NCBI RefSeq assembly: GCF_902702935.1
Contig: NZ_LR738855.1
Span: 496,001 to 560,000, forward strand
Direction of reading: 5' to 3'
Origin: Corynebacterium rouxii
GTDB taxonomy: Bacteria; Actinomycetota; Actinomycetes; Mycobacteriales; Mycobacteriaceae
Length of the DNA stretch: 64,000 nt
Shown: positions 17,976-27,954 of the stretch, piece by piece
Layout of the letters: every line of letters starts with the position of its first letter
Position numbering within the stretch: the stretch's first letter is position 1
Program-made: the position numbers and the translations under genes
Notes under the pieces: model-generated
What the model was told of the DNA's origin: nothing
Database searches by the model: none
The model's input: only the letters and a program-made list of their open reading frames with translations

Positions 17976-19112
17976 CTACTCAGGCAGGCGGTCGCCGGTT
18001 GCCTTGGAGAAGTTGTGTTGCGCGCCCTCGCGGATGCGGACGTGAACAATCGAACCAATTGGAGGAGCAGCGTGAGGTGCGGTACGGATGATGATCTGGT
18101 CGGTGGAGACGTCATCTGGGTTAGCGTCCGTGCCGGAGCCGAGTCCGCCGCCACCAACGAGCTTGCCGTACATAAAGGCATCGGAGCCGAGCTCTTCGAC
18201 GAGGTGGAGCTTCACCGGAATGGTGTTCGGGGTTCCTTCTGGGACAATCTCGAGTGCCTCTGGGCGGAAGCCAATCACGATCTGGCCGTTATCTGCTGGG
18301 GTGATGGCGTCGATGGTGGCTGCGCTGAGTGGCACGCGAGCGTTGCCCAAGACTGCATGGTCGCCTTCGACGGTGAAGGTGCCCAGGTTCATGGCTGGGG
18401 AGCCGATGAAGCCAGCGACGAACTCGTTTGCTGGGCGATCGTAGAGCTCGCGTGGGGTGCCGACCTGCTGCAGCTTGCCAAAGTTGAGTACGGCAATGCG
18501 ATCGCCCATGGTCAGTGCTTCGGTCTGGTCGTGGGTGACGTACAAGGTGGTCACGCCGAGCTTGCGCTGCAGAGCTGCGATCTGGGTACGGGTTTGGACA
18601 CGCAGCTTTGCGTCCAAGTTGGATAGAGGCTCGTCCATCAGGAAGACCTCTGGTTTACGCACGATTGCGCGGCCCATGGCAACACGCTGACGCTGACCGC
18701 CGGAGAGTGCCTTTGGCTTGCGATCAAGGAACGCGGTGAGATCCAAGGTGCGTGCGGCTTCTTCCACACGACGGTCGATCTCTTCCTTAGGGCGCTTATC
18801 GATCTTGAGCGCAAAGCCCATGTTTTCGCGCACGGTCATGTGTGGGTAGAGAGCGTAGTTCTGGAAGACCATAGCGATGTCGCGGTCGCGAGGCGGCATA
18901 TCGGTAACGTCGCGCTCACCAATCAAAATGCGACCATCGTTGACCTCTTCTAGGCCAGCGAGCATACGCAGGGTGGTGGACTTACCGCAGCCAGAAGGTC
19001 CGACGAGAACCAAGAATTCGCCGTCTGCGATGTCAAGGGTGAATTTGTCTACCGATGGGGTAGTAGCGCCGGGGTAGATACGCGTTGCGGCATCAAAGGT
19101 TACTGAAGCCAT
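17976..19112 (-). CDS. musK: ABC transporter ATPase MusK (MalK/UgpC type)
   Basis: This 378-residue ATPase has Walker [10 protein letters not shown], the Q-loop [13 protein letters not shown], signature [16 protein letters not shown] and Walker [17 protein letters not shown], then a C-terminal OB/TOBE regulatory domain. It energises MusFG on the cytoplasmic side. The longest frame begins at 19127; ATG 19112 ([15 protein letters not shown]) is preferred for family-like length and the GGAG site 9 nt upstream. A single ATPase of this type may serve several sugar importers. Confidence 0.9.
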   Translation of the reverse strand: MASVTFDAATRIYPGATTPSVDKFTLDIADGEFLVLVGPSGCGKSTTLRMLAGLEEVNDGRILIGERDVTDMPPRDRDIAMVFQNYALYPHMTVRENMGFALKIDKRPKEEIDRRVEEAARTLDLTAFLDRKPKALSGGQRQRVAMGRAIVRKPEVFLMDEPLSNLDAKLRVQTRTQIAALQRKLGVTTLYVTHDQTEALTMGDRIAVLNFGKLQQVGTPRELYDRPANEFVAGFIGSPAMNLGTFTVEGDHAVLGNARVPLSAATIDAITPADNGQIVIGFRPEALEIVPEGTPNTIPVKLHLVEELGSDAFMYGKLVGGGGLGSGTDANPDDVSTDQIIIRTAPHAAPPIGSIVHVRIREGAQHNFSKATGDRLPE

Positions 19113-19601
19113 GAGTGGCAACTCCATTCTTTATCGGCAGGTACGTGCCGAACGATCCGAGTAGAAGAAATAAAGTGCGCGCTACGAGAACAGCGGCTAG
19201 GAAAATGAGCCGTTGCTCTGGATATTTGCGTCAGTGACATAGTACGCGATAAACGTGAGATTTTACGGAACTAACCCCGCGAGAGATCTATATCTCATCC
19301 ATTATGCAATTCTTTTTAGACTTTTATCAGATAACTTGGTTAGGGCTGCCTAAAAGTTGTGGGTGGGGTAACTAGTGAACTGTGGTAATGCGGTGGTAGG
19401 GTAGACCGGTCAAATATATCCAGCCACGGTTTTAGCGGGTGGGTGGTTGCGTTACGGCGTTCCTATGCTTGGCTTTTCGCGATTTTTCTTCGCGTCAGTG
19501 GGCGAAATGTCGAATGTGGCTTCACATTTCCTAAGGCTTAGGGCATACGTTTACACACATCTCCTATCGCTTTGGGGGTGGTAGGAGAACCAGGAGGCTA
19601 A
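19113..19601. other. divergent intergenic region musK / secY
   Basis: This 489-bp gene-free region contains a weak DtxR-like 19-mer (19335-19353, CTTGGTTAGGGCTGCCTAA, 13 of 19 consensus positions but a poor centre). It also has an inverted repeat GAGAT/ATCTC (19283-19296) and the dyad AATGTG-GCTT-CACATT (19513-19528). Promoters for musK and secY must lie here, but I cannot place them with confidence. The secY ribosome site is CCAGGAGGCT just before 19602. Confidence 0.45.
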
Positions 19602-20924
19602 GTGTCTGCGATTTTTCAGGCATTCCGAGATGCGGATCTTCGTAAGAAGATTCTGATCACCATCGCGTTGATCATCTTGTACCGAATCGGTGCGCAGATC
19701 CCGTCTCCGGGTGTTGATTACGCGTCGATTAGCGGTCGGCTTCGTGAGCTGACCTCCGACTCTTCGAGCGTCTACTCACTCATTAACCTGTTTTCGGGCG
19801 GAGCCCTGCTGCAGCTGTCGATCTTTGCTATCGGTGTGATGCCGTACATTACGGCGTCGATCATCGTCCAGCTGTTGACGGTTGTGATCCCTAAGTTTGA
19901 GGAACTCAAAAAAGAGGGACAATCCGGCCAAGCAAAGATGGATCAGTACACGCGCTACCTCACCTTGGGTCTCGCGCTACTACAGTCCTCGGGCATCGTT
20001 GCTCTTGCTGACCGTGAGCAGCTGTTGGGTAGTGGTGTCTCGGTGCTAAAGGAAGACCGCAACCTGTGGACCTTGGTCATGCTGGTGTTGGTCATGTCTG
20101 CCGGCGCTATCTTGGTGATGTGGCTCGGCGAGATCATCACTGAGCGCGGTATCGGTAACGGCATGTCCCTACTGATCTTCGCGGGCATTGCAACCCGCAT
20201 TCCTTCTGATGGTGCCAACATCTTGAACTCTTCCGGCGGCGTTGTGTTTGCTGTCGTTCTTGTTGCTGTAATCGTTTTGGTTGTGGGCGTGGTCTTCGTC
20301 GAGCAGGGGCAGCGCCGTATTCCAGTGCAGTACGCAAAGCGCATGGTGGGACGTCGTCAGTACGGTGGCTCCTCCACCTACCTTCCTCTTAAGGTCAACC
20401 AGGCTGGCGTTATCCCCGTGATCTTCGCATCCTCCTTGATCTACATGCCAGTGCTGATCACGCAGATTATCAACTCCGGCTCCCACGAGATTTCCGATAA
20501 CTGGTGGCAGCGCAACGTTATTCAGTACCTGCAAACGCCATCCTCATGGCAGTACATCGTGTTGTACTTTGCACTCATCATCTTCTTCTCTTACTTCTAC
20601 GTTTCCGTGCAATATGACCCCAATGAGCAAGCGGACAACATGAAGAAGTACGGTGGTTTCATCCCCGGAATCCGCCCAGGTCGTCCTACGGCGGAGTATC
20701 TTGGATATGTGATGAACCGACTCCTGTTCGTCGGTGCGCTGTATCTTGGCATCATCGCTGTTTTGCCTAACATCGCCCTCGACTTGGGTGTTGGGGCAAG
20801 CTCTGCTGGATCAACACCATTCGGCGGTACTGCAATTTTGATTATGGTTTCCGTGGCTTTGACAACCGTCAAGCAGATCGAAAGCCAGCTACTGCAAAGC
20901 AACTACGAAGGACTTCTTAAATAA
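19602..20924 (+). CDS. secY: preprotein translocase subunit SecY
   Basis: SecY (440 residues) has ten membrane segments. It begins [21 protein letters not shown] and has the plug-region IPSPGVDY and loops such as [14 protein letters not shown] and [13 protein letters not shown]. It forms the Sec channel that exports NanH, ChtC, CirA and the lipoproteins here. GTG start 19602 follows AGGAGG. Its stop shares a base with the adk start. Confidence 0.98.
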   Translation: MSAIFQAFRDADLRKKILITIALIILYRIGAQIPSPGVDYASISGRLRELTSDSSSVYSLINLFSGGALLQLSIFAIGVMPYITASIIVQLLTVVIPKFEELKKEGQSGQAKMDQYTRYLTLGLALLQSSGIVALADREQLLGSGVSVLKEDRNLWTLVMLVLVMSAGAILVMWLGEIITERGIGNGMSLLIFAGIATRIPSDGANILNSSGGVVFAVVLVAVIVLVVGVVFVEQGQRRIPVQYAKRMVGRRQYGGSSTYLPLKVNQAGVIPVIFASSLIYMPVLITQIINSGSHEISDNWWQRNVIQYLQTPSSWQYIVLYFALIIFFSYFYVSVQYDPNEQADNMKKYGGFIPGIRPGRPTAEYLGYVMNRLLFVGALYLGIIAVLPNIALDLGVGASSAGSTPFGGTAILIMVSVALTTVKQIESQLLQSNYEGLLK

Positions 20925-21469
20925 TGCGACTCGTACTTCTTGGACCTCCCGGTGCTGGCAAAGGCACCCAAGCGGCTATCCTCTCCGAAAAGCTGCGCAT
21001 TCCGCACATCTCTACCGGTGACCTGTTCCGCGCCAACATTGGCGAGGGTACCCCGCTGGGTAAGGAAGCAAAATCTTATATTGATGCCGGCAAGCTCGTG
21101 CCTACCGACGTCACCGCGCGCATGGTGAAGGCTCGCCTCCAAGAAGACGATGCAGAGGTTGGATTCCTTCTTGACGGCTTCCCACGTACCGTCGAGCAGG
21201 CTGAAATTCTTGAAGAAATGCTCAAGGAATTCGGCGTTGAGCTCAACGGCGTGATTAACTACGAAGTCGCTGAAGATGTAGTGGTTGAGCGCATGCTTGC
21301 TCGCGGCCGCGCAGACGACAACGAGGAGACAATCCGCACTCGTTTGCAGGTTTACCGCGACGAAACCGCACCACTTATCCGCCACTATGGTGACGACATC
21401 ATCAGCATCAAGGCAGAGGGCAGCATTGAGGACATCAACGCTCGTACCCTCGGAGCACTGGGCAAGTAA
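20924..21469 (+). CDS. adk: adenylate kinase
   Basis: This 181-residue short-form kinase has P-loop [11 protein letters not shown], the AMP-binding [12 protein letters not shown] region and the [13 protein letters not shown] motif. It interconverts AMP, ATP and ADP. It is coupled to secY through a TAATG overlap, as in most actinobacterial secY-adk-map clusters. Confidence 0.98.
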   Translation: MRLVLLGPPGAGKGTQAAILSEKLRIPHISTGDLFRANIGEGTPLGKEAKSYIDAGKLVPTDVTARMVKARLQEDDAEVGFLLDGFPRTVEQAEILEEMLKEFGVELNGVINYEVAEDVVVERMLARGRADDNEETIRTRLQVYRDETAPLIRHYGDDIISIKAEGSIEDINARTLGALGK

Positions 21470-21500
21470 TTTAGCTCTTATATAGCTCCACATATCGTTG

Positions 21501-21554
21501 AAATCCGAGGCGTTTTCCGTGACACCACACAGGGGAACGATCCTCGGATTTTTC
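21501..21554 (+). terminator. terminator between adk and map
   Basis: Arms AAATCCGAGG (21501-21510) and CCTCGGATTT (21542-21551) are followed by TT and CA; the long loop (31 nt) weakens it. Partial termination between adk and map is likely. Confidence 0.65.
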
Positions 21555-21582
21555 ATGGACACAACAGAAAGAAAACACAGCA

Positions 21583-22377
21583 ATGGGCTTTAGGTCTAAG
21601 CGAAAAGTAATCCCAGCAAAAACACCAGGCGAGCTTGACGCTATGCAGGCGGCAGGTGAAATTGTCGGCGAGGCACTCCAAGCAGTGCGTGCCGCGGCCG
21701 GCGTTGGAGTAAGCACCCTTGAGCTCGACGCTATCGCCGAGCAGACCATTCGCGACCGCGGCGCCATCCCAACTTTTAAAGGCTATGGCGGATTCCCAGG
21801 TTCTATCTGTGCCTCGGTTAACGACGTTATCGTGCATGGTATCCCCAACAAGGAAACCATCCTCAAGGAAGGCGACCTCGTCTCCATCGACTGTGGTGCG
21901 ACCTTGGACGGTTGGGTTGGCGACTCCGCATGGACATTCGGCATTGGCACCATTGCCGACGACGTACGTGCACTTAACGAGGCCACCGAGTGGGTTCTCT
22001 ATGAAGGTATGAAGGCAATGGTCCCTGGTAATAGGCTTACCGACGTCTCCCACGCCCTCGAGATGGCCACCCGCGCAGCGGAAAAGAAATTCAACGTGCA
22101 CCTCGGCATTGTCGACGGCTACGGTGGCCACGGAATCGGCCACGAAATGCACGAAGAGCCCTACCTTGCTAACGAAGGTAAAGGTGGCCGCGGCCCGATG
22201 ATCCAAGAAGGATCGGTGCTGGCTATCGAGCCTATGCTGACCCTCGGATCCGTAGATTCCATCGTGCTCGCCGACGAATGGACCGTTGTCACCGACGATA
22301 ACTCTTGGTCCTCGCACTGGGAGCACACGGTTGCGGCAACCAACGATGGTCCTAGGATTTTGACTCCGCGAAAGTAA
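21583..22377 (+). CDS. map: methionine aminopeptidase type I
   Basis: This 264-residue enzyme has the five metal ligands in context: [14 protein letters not shown] (two Asp), [12 protein letters not shown] (His), AIEPML (Glu) and SSHWEHTV (Glu). It removes the initiator methionine from new proteins. It is the last gene of the secY-adk-map run; the AT-rich nanH region follows. Confidence 0.96.
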   Translation: MGFRSKRKVIPAKTPGELDAMQAAGEIVGEALQAVRAAAGVGVSTLELDAIAEQTIRDRGAIPTFKGYGGFPGSICASVNDVIVHGIPNKETILKEGDLVSIDCGATLDGWVGDSAWTFGIGTIADDVRALNEATEWVLYEGMKAMVPGNRLTDVSHALEMATRAAEKKFNVHLGIVDGYGGHGIGHEMHEEPYLANEGKGGRGPMIQEGSVLAIEPMLTLGSVDSIVLADEWTVVTDDNSWSSHWEHTVAATNDGPRILTPRK

Positions 22378-22713
22378 TCGAACTTTCAGATAACTAAGCG
22401 GTGGTTGGTTGTGGTTATACACAATCAATCACCATTTTCTTTTCGGTATGGGGGTGAGGGTGGGGGGTGTTTATTTTCATTAAGCTCTAATTTTTACCGA
22501 TATATAATGTTGTGGAACACAATTTTGTTCATTTTGTGACCTCCGACAGGAATCTCGCTACGCTAAAACTCAATGGCGCACGACCCATTGATATGTGAAT
22601 TTCGGGACGTGCTCCGATCTCCCCTCAAATCCCTCATGAGCAAACTCTAACTATAGGACGTCAGACGTCTGACGTCAGATGGTGAAAGCTGCTCCTCTCT
22701 GAAAGGTTGGCCT
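22378..22713 (+). promoter_or_regulatory. sialidase upstream region with promoter and long palindrome
   Basis: This 336-bp region has a perfect -10 hexamer TATAAT (22503-22508) with only a weak -35. A dyad TTGTG-GAA-CACAA (22510-22522) overlaps the expected transcription start. A perfect 20-bp palindrome GACGTCAGACGTCTGACGTC (22657-22676) ends 37 bp before the nanH start. A second -10 candidate, TATAGG, adjoins the palindrome at 22652. The region is AT-rich like nanH itself. Confidence 0.6.
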
Positions 22714-24900
22714 GTGTATTCCTCAAACCGAACCTACAGCCGTGCGATCCTCGGCCTCAGTGCTGCATTAACACTTTCGTTTACATCCCTCGTTGCGCCA
22801 GTGAATGCGGAAGAGACAGAAACTATTGTGCCTGCTACCGCAGAGCAAGAAGGAGAAGCACCTGCGACATTGCCGAGCGCTGAAACTGGACTTTTTGACG
22901 CAGCGCCGCCAAAGCCTGTGGCGCGTGGTGCCGCAGGGGATCTGCAATTGCCGGCGGTGAATGAGAAAGAGGTTTTTGAGGAGGGGAAAGTTATTCGTCC
23001 ACCAGATGAGAATGGGCAACGATGCTATCGAATCCCTGCTCTTATTACGGCTAAAGACGGTAGCCTTCTTCTTGCATTTGACGATCGATATGGGCCGGAT
23101 GAAAAAAGTAAAACATGGTGCCGAGATGCGCCGTATGATCCTGGTAATTCTTCAGCAGCCATAAAGCAGACTGATATTGCGCTTTATCGATCAGTTAACG
23201 ATGGTAAATCTTTTGAAAACTATGGTTTTATTGCTCAAGGAACTAAAGATAGCCGTGGTTTGTCATATACAGATCCAGCATTGGTTGTTGATAGGTCCTC
23301 GGGAAAAATCTTTGCCTTTTTTGTACGCGGATATGATAAGCGCGTAGCGCAAGCAGTCTCGGGATATCACAGCGGTAACGTTGAGGGGCCAATTACCAAT
23401 CGAAATGTACAAGATACTGTTGTTATCGAGTCGGAAGATAACGGTCGTACATGGAAGAATATGAAGCTAATCAGCAACTTAACAGACAAGGTTGTTGTTG
23501 GTGGTAATACATACACGGGTAGGGGACGATTTGTAACATCAGGTTCTGGTGTGCAACTAAAATTTGGACTGCATCCTGGCCGGCTTATAGTGCCGATCGC
23601 TGTCGATATCGATCCAAGTGACTCGGCAAAATTTGTAAACCTAGCAATTTACTCGGATGACGGGGGCGATACGTGGGAAATCGGTGAAGGAGTTGCTGGT
23701 GTCGGATATGTTAGCGGTGATGAGAACAAAATCATCGAGCTTTCTGATGGTCGATTGATGATGAATTCTAAAGAATTTAAAGGCGGAATGAGATGGTCAT
23801 CATATTCTGAAGATCAAGGGAAAACATGGTCTGATCCAGTCGACCACCTGATTGCGCCACCTGATCATCCTAATATGTACAACGCCGGAATTAACGTCGG
23901 TTTAATTAAGGCATATCCCAATGCGGTTAAAGGGAGTGCAGCGTCGAAAGTATTGCTTTTCTCGGCGCCGATCAATCGACGTAACGGTAGTGATTTTGGT
24001 GTTGATGGTCGTGAAAACGGCTGGGTAATGGGTTCTTGCGACGACGGAAAGACGTGGTCCTTTGGGCGTCAACTTGAAAAGGACCGTTTCCAGTATTCGA
24101 GTATGACAGTCATGTCTGACGGCAACATAGGCATGGTTTATGAATCGGGCACCAAAACTGAAGGAATGAACCTAAAATTTGCCAAGTTCAATATGGCATG
24201 GCTAGGTGCAGATTGCCTCAGCAATGAGGCATTGGGTTTGACCGGCGATATTGATAAGGAAATCGTCGAGGCCCAAGAAAAGGCTGCTGCTGCAACTAAA
24301 GAAGCTCAAGAAGCTGCGGAGAAGGTTGAAAAGTTAACGGAAGACTTGGCTGCTGCTCGTAAAGAAAATGACGAGCTCAAGACTCAGGTAAAGGAATCTG
24401 AGGAAGCCGTTGGGGATCTTGCGGGTGAAGTTGAGGATCTAACTGACGAGGTATTTAAACTAGAGAACGCCGTCACGGAAGCAAAAGAGAAGGCTACTGT
24501 GGCTGAAAAGGCGGCATCCGACGCTCTGACTAAACTACAAAAAGCTGAATCGATTGCGGAAGAGCAAAAGGCTAAGGCTGAATCTGCAGCCGCAGAAGTT
24601 CAGGCATTGCGTGAAAAACTGGAGAAACTTGAAGGAAGCATCCTTACTGTGAAGGAGAATCCAGAAGCAGAAGAAAGCGTTGATCTATCAAGTGCAGCGA
24701 AGGGTGCTGCTGATGCAGCTCGTCGCGCTGCTACGGATGCAAACGGTGCACTTTCTGGGCAAAAGCAAGATGAAGAAAAGCCAGCTATGGGCTTGATGAG
24801 AATCTTGAAAGTGCTTGCGGGGATCATTCCACTGGTAGCGATCATTGCGACTATATTTCAAACATTCCGTTTGCCTTTTAACATTCCTGGAATGAGGTAG
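22714..24900 (+). CDS. nanH: exported exo-sialidase with coiled-coil stalk and C-terminal membrane anchor
   Basis: The protein has 728 residues: a signal peptide (1-32), then a six-bladed sialidase domain (about 85-505) with a YRIP motif at 105-108 (the arginine-triad FRIP variant). Five Asp-box sequences follow (SVNDGKSF, SEDNGRTW, SDDGGDTW, SEDQGKTW, CDDGKTW). A coiled coil rich in A, E and K spans about 515-655, and a hydrophobic C-terminus ends FNIPGMR. It releases sialic acid from host glycans at the cell surface; NanH of C. diphtheriae has been reported to have sialidase and trans-sialidase activity. GTG 22714 follows GAAAGG. The coding sequence is more AT-rich than the flanking housekeeping genes, suggesting separate origin. 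Confidence 0.93.
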   Translation: MYSSNRTYSRAILGLSAALTLSFTSLVAPVNAEETETIVPATAEQEGEAPATLPSAETGLFDAAPPKPVARGAAGDLQLPAVNEKEVFEEGKVIRPPDENGQRCYRIPALITAKDGSLLLAFDDRYGPDEKSKTWCRDAPYDPGNSSAAIKQTDIALYRSVNDGKSFENYGFIAQGTKDSRGLSYTDPALVVDRSSGKIFAFFVRGYDKRVAQAVSGYHSGNVEGPITNRNVQDTVVIESEDNGRTWKNMKLISNLTDKVVVGGNTYTGRGRFVTSGSGVQLKFGLHPGRLIVPIAVDIDPSDSAKFVNLAIYSDDGGDTWEIGEGVAGVGYVSGDENKIIELSDGRLMMNSKEFKGGMRWSSYSEDQGKTWSDPVDHLIAPPDHPNMYNAGINVGLIKAYPNAVKGSAASKVLLFSAPINRRNGSDFGVDGRENGWVMGSCDDGKTWSFGRQLEKDRFQYSSMTVMSDGNIGMVYESGTKTEGMNLKFAKFNMAWLGADCLSNEALGLTGDIDKEIVEAQEKAAAATKEAQEAAEKVEKLTEDLAAARKENDELKTQVKESEEAVGDLAGEVEDLTDEVFKLENAVTEAKEKATVAEKAASDALTKLQKAESIAEEQKAKAESAAAEVQALREKLEKLEGSILTVKENPEAEESVDLSSAAKGAADAARRAATDANGALSGQKQDEEKPAMGLMRILKVLAGIIPLVAIIATIFQTFRLPFNIPGMR

Positions 24901-25018
24901 GCAAATATTGATCAAGTGGAGTAAGCCGTTTGTTACTGGTTTACCCCACTTCATCTGTCACGAGTGATATGCGACATGCCGACGGTGGTAAGTTTTCTCA
25001 TATTTTAATGAGCGTGAC

Positions 25019-25032
25019 TATAGTTACTCTTA
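25019..25032 (+). promoter_or_regulatory. -10 element giving a probable leaderless transcript for the L,D-transpeptidase
   Basis: TATAGT (25019-25024) is placed so that transcription would start at or next to the A of ATG 25032. No ribosome site precedes that ATG. The -35 region is weak. Confidence 0.5.
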
Positions 25033-25760
25033 TGTCCTATAAGCCTCGTCACGCAAAGCCGTCGGCAACGCGCCGTCGTGTTACTGCGGTTATCGGAGCA
25101 ACGGCCACCTCGACCGCGTTGCTTACCGCACAGCCGGCCACTGCTTCTGCAGTGCCGTTAAGCTCTGGTTCCTCCGTTATCAGCTCCATTAATGATCAGC
25201 TGCAAACAATTGGGCAGCAGACTCGTGATGGTGCATGGAACCTGCGCAATGCGCTTATCGCGCAGGCTGATGCGCTCCCCATTGAGGTGGCAGCGCCAAT
25301 TAAAAACGGTATCGACGCTACCGTTAATCTGCTTTTCCCAGGGCTAATCCAAGAGCGCACCTTTGTTGCGCCACCGCCTCCACCTGCGCCAGCTGCTCCT
25401 GCATTTGATCGTGGATCGTGCCCGCCAGCAGCACGTGCATGCGTCGATCTCGCTCATCAGCGTGCGTGGCTTCAGCAAGATGGTCGTGTAGTTTATGGTG
25501 CAGTCCCGATTTCTTCGGGTCGTCCAGGTTGGGAAACGCCTCCGGGTGTGTTCCATGTGAACCGCAAGGTCAAGGACGAAATCTCGCGTGAATTTAACAA
25601 TGCCCCAATGCCATACTCGGTGTACTTCACCAACAACGGTATTGCGTTCCACCAAGATAGCCCGAATGTGATGTCGCACGGATGTATTCACCTGTGGCAT
25701 AACGATGCGGTGACGTTCTTTAACACTCTGCAATATGGCGATATGGTGTACGTTTACTAG
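25032..25760 (+). CDS. L,D-transpeptidase (YkuD family), exported
   Basis: The protein has about 242 residues from ATG 25032: a twin-basic N-terminus, a signal segment ending ATASA, a linker with a PPPPPAPAAPA stretch, then a YkuD catalytic domain (about 135-242). The active-site motif is SHGCIHLWH with the catalytic Cys, and an upstream His sits in AFHQDSPN. Such enzymes form 3-3 cross-links in peptidoglycan or attach partners to it outside the membrane. The longer frame from 24930 adds a segment that is not signal-like, so 25032 is preferred. A strong terminator follows. Confidence 0.88.
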   Translation: MSYKPRHAKPSATRRRVTAVIGATATSTALLTAQPATASAVPLSSGSSVISSINDQLQTIGQQTRDGAWNLRNALIAQADALPIEVAAPIKNGIDATVNLLFPGLIQERTFVAPPPPPAPAAPAFDRGSCPPAARACVDLAHQRAWLQQDGRVVYGAVPISSGRPGWETPPGVFHVNRKVKDEISREFNNAPMPYSVYFTNNGIAFHQDSPNVMSHGCIHLWHNDAVTFFNTLQYGDMVYVY

Positions 25761-25776
25761 ATTCTCATATTGCTTT

Positions 25777-25836
25777 CTCCCTGCTCGCTACCTCGTAATA
25801 TTCCGAAAGGATTGAGGTAGGGAAGCGGGGATTTTT
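25777..25836 (+). terminator. terminator after L,D-transpeptidase
   Basis: Long arms CTCCCTGCTCGCTACCTC (25777-25794) and GAGGTAGGGAAGCGGGGA (25814-25831), with a few mismatches, are followed by TTTTT. Confidence 0.8.
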
Positions 25837-26063
25837 GTGTTTGTCTTCGCTGGGGGTGTAAGAGACTTTGCAAATTTTTTAAGAAACGCTTGAAATATCT
25901 AGATCTACGCGGTAGTGTTTTCGTTTGGTGTATTGCCAAATGGCACGTGCACCTACTGAAACCTTGTGTTCTTACGGGGCTCAGTAAAAGTAGCGAACGA
26001 AGCGACACTAATGGTAACTCGCATGTCTGTGAGGTGCCTGACGGTGTCAGGAATGTGGAGGAT
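25837..26063 (+). other. infA upstream region
   Basis: This gene-free stretch contains an inverted TTTGG/CCAAA pair near 25925-25941 and a GCCAAATGGC dyad. The infA promoter must lie here, but no hexamer pair stands out. Confidence 0.35.
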
Positions 26064-26282
26064 ATGGCTAAGGAAGGCGCAATCGAGGTCGAGGGTCGTA
26101 TTATCGAGCCTTTGCCGAATGCAATGTTCCGAGTCGAACTCGATAACGGACACAAAGTACTTGCTCACATCAGTGGCAAGATGCGTCAGCACTACATTCG
26201 CATCCTTCCTGAGGATCGCGTAGTTGTTGAGCTGTCTCCATACGACCTCACCCGCGGTCGCATCGTTTACCGCTACAAGTAA
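26064..26282 (+). CDS. infA: translation initiation factor IF-1
   Basis: This 72-residue OB-fold protein begins [20 protein letters not shown] and ends [11 protein letters not shown], the typical IF-1 ends. It binds the A site of the 30S subunit during initiation. The frame is open further upstream, but ATG 26064 with GGAGG just before it gives the exact family length. No rpmJ follows in this cluster, unlike many bacteria. Confidence 0.96.
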   Translation: MAKEGAIEVEGRIIEPLPNAMFRVELDNGHKVLAHISGKMRQHYIRILPEDRVVVELSPYDLTRGRIVYRYK

Positions 26283-26467
26283 GTCGTACTTACACAATTC
26301 AGAAGCCTCCATGCTTCACTGACGTTTCTGCGTCACCCACACCTTTGGCTGCGGTGGCTGAAGCCTCATTTGTGTGCCCCATCGTCCGGCTCCGACCGGG
26401 CAAAGTGGCAAGTGATGAGGACGAGCATGGAGAAAACCACCGTAACAACCGGAAAGGTACTGCCCTT

Positions 26468-26836
26468 ATGGCACGTCTCGCTGGAGTTGACCTTCCGCGC
26501 AATAAGCGCATGGAGGTTGCACTCACTTACATTTACGGCATCGGCCCAGCCCGTGCCGCTCAGCTGCTCGAGGAGACCGGCATCTCCCCAGATCTGCGCA
26601 CCGACAACCTCAACGACGAGCAGGTTTCTGCTCTTCGTGACGTTATCGAAGCAACCTGGAAGGTAGAGGGTGACCTCCGCCGTCAGGTTCAGGCCGATAT
26701 CCGTCGCAAGATTGAAATCGGCTGCTACCAGGGCCTGCGCCACCGTCGTGGTCTGCCAGTCCGTGGCCAGCGCACCAAGACCAACGCTCGTACGCGTAAG
26801 GGTCCTAAGAAGACGATCGCCGGAAAGAAGAAGTAA
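26468..26836 (+). CDS. rpsM: 30S ribosomal protein S13
   Basis: S13 (122 residues) begins [20 protein letters not shown] and has the C-terminal [16 protein letters not shown] tail that reaches the P-site tRNA. ATG 26468 follows CCGGAAAGG at 9 nt; the longer open frame is not S13-like. Two small adjacent hairpins (26302-26317 and 26320-26335) lie in the 185-bp gap after infA. Confidence 0.98.
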   Translation: MARLAGVDLPRNKRMEVALTYIYGIGPARAAQLLEETGISPDLRTDNLNDEQVSALRDVIEATWKVEGDLRRQVQADIRRKIEIGCYQGLRHRRGLPVRGQRTKTNARTRKGPKKTIAGKKK

Positions 26837-26839
26837 TTC

Positions 26840-27244
26840 ATGCCTCCAAAGACTCGCAGCACTGCACGTCGCTCTGGTCGTCGTGTAGTTAAGAAGAACG
26901 TGGCTCAGGGCCACGCTTACATCAAGTCCACCTTCAACAACACCATCGTTTCCATCACGGATCCTTCCGGTGCTGTTATCGCATGGGCATCCTCCGGTCA
27001 CGTTGGCTTCAAGGGTTCCCGTAAGTCCACCCCATTCGCTGCACAGCTTGCTGCTGAGAACGCTGCTCGCAAGGCAATGGATCACGGTATGAAGAAGGTC
27101 GACGTATTCGTTAAGGGCCCAGGCTCTGGACGTGAGACCGCTATTCGTTCCCTCCAGGCTGCTGGCCTCGAGGTCACCTCGATCTCCGATGTCACTCCTC
27201 AGCCATTCAACGGCTGCCGCCCACCAAAGCGTCGTCGCGTTTAA
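26840..27244 (+). CDS. rpsK: 30S ribosomal protein S11
   Basis: S11 (134 residues) has the [18 protein letters not shown] core and C-terminal [16 protein letters not shown]. It helps form the platform and the Shine-Dalgarno helix site. It starts 3 bp after rpsM. Confidence 0.98.
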   Translation: MPPKTRSTARRSGRRVVKKNVAQGHAYIKSTFNNTIVSITDPSGAVIAWASSGHVGFKGSRKSTPFAAQLAAENAARKAMDHGMKKVDVFVKGPGSGRETAIRSLQAAGLEVTSISDVTPQPFNGCRPPKRRRV

Positions 27245-27267
27245 TAGGAAAGGAAAGGTAACTTACT

Positions 27268-27873
27268 ATGGCTCGTTATACCGGCCCAGCAACCCGTAAG
27301 TCCCGCCGCCTCCGCGTCGACCTCGTCGGCGGAGACATGGCATTCGAGCGTCGCCCATACCCTCCAGGACAGGCTGGTCGTGCACGCATCAAGGAATCTG
27401 AGTACCTCTTGCAGCTCCAGGAGAAGCAGAAGGCTCGTTTCACCTACGGTGTTCTCGAGAAGCAGTTCCGTCGTTACTACGCAGAGGCTAACCGTCTGCC
27501 AGGTAAGACCGGTGACAACCTTGTCATCCTGCTCGAGTCCCGTCTGGACAACGTAGTGTACCGTGCAGGTCTTGCACGTACCCGTCGTCAGGCTCGTCAG
27601 CTTGTTTCCCACGGTCACTTCACCGTGAACGGTAAGAAGATCAACGTTCCTTCCTACCGCGTCTCCCAGTACGACATCATCGACGTTCGCGAGAAGTCGC
27701 AGAAGATGATCTGGTTCGAAGAGGCTCAGGAGAACCTGCTTGACGCTGTTGTACCTGCATGGTTGCAGGTCGTTCCGTCCACCCTGCGCATCCTCGTGCA
27801 CCAGCTGCCCGAGCGCGCTCAGATCGACGTTCCGCTGCAAGAGCAGCTCATCGTCGAGCTTTACTCGAAGTAA
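27268..27873 (+). CDS. rpsD: 30S ribosomal protein S4
   Basis: S4 (201 residues) begins [19 protein letters not shown] and has the S4 RNA-binding motif ([34 protein letters not shown]). It nucleates 30S assembly. It is cotranscribed with rpsK upstream and rpoA downstream. Confidence 0.98.
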   Translation: MARYTGPATRKSRRLRVDLVGGDMAFERRPYPPGQAGRARIKESEYLLQLQEKQKARFTYGVLEKQFRRYYAEANRLPGKTGDNLVILLESRLDNVVYRAGLARTRRQARQLVSHGHFTVNGKKINVPSYRVSQYDIIDVREKSQKMIWFEEAQENLLDAVVPAWLQVVPSTLRILVHQLPERAQIDVPLQEQLIVELYSK

Positions 27874-27954
27874 TTTTTACAATTCTTCACCCTCTATCCA
27901 TCCTTTCCGCCTACAGACGTCAAATAGTGGTCGTCACTTACAGGAGAGTTCTTC

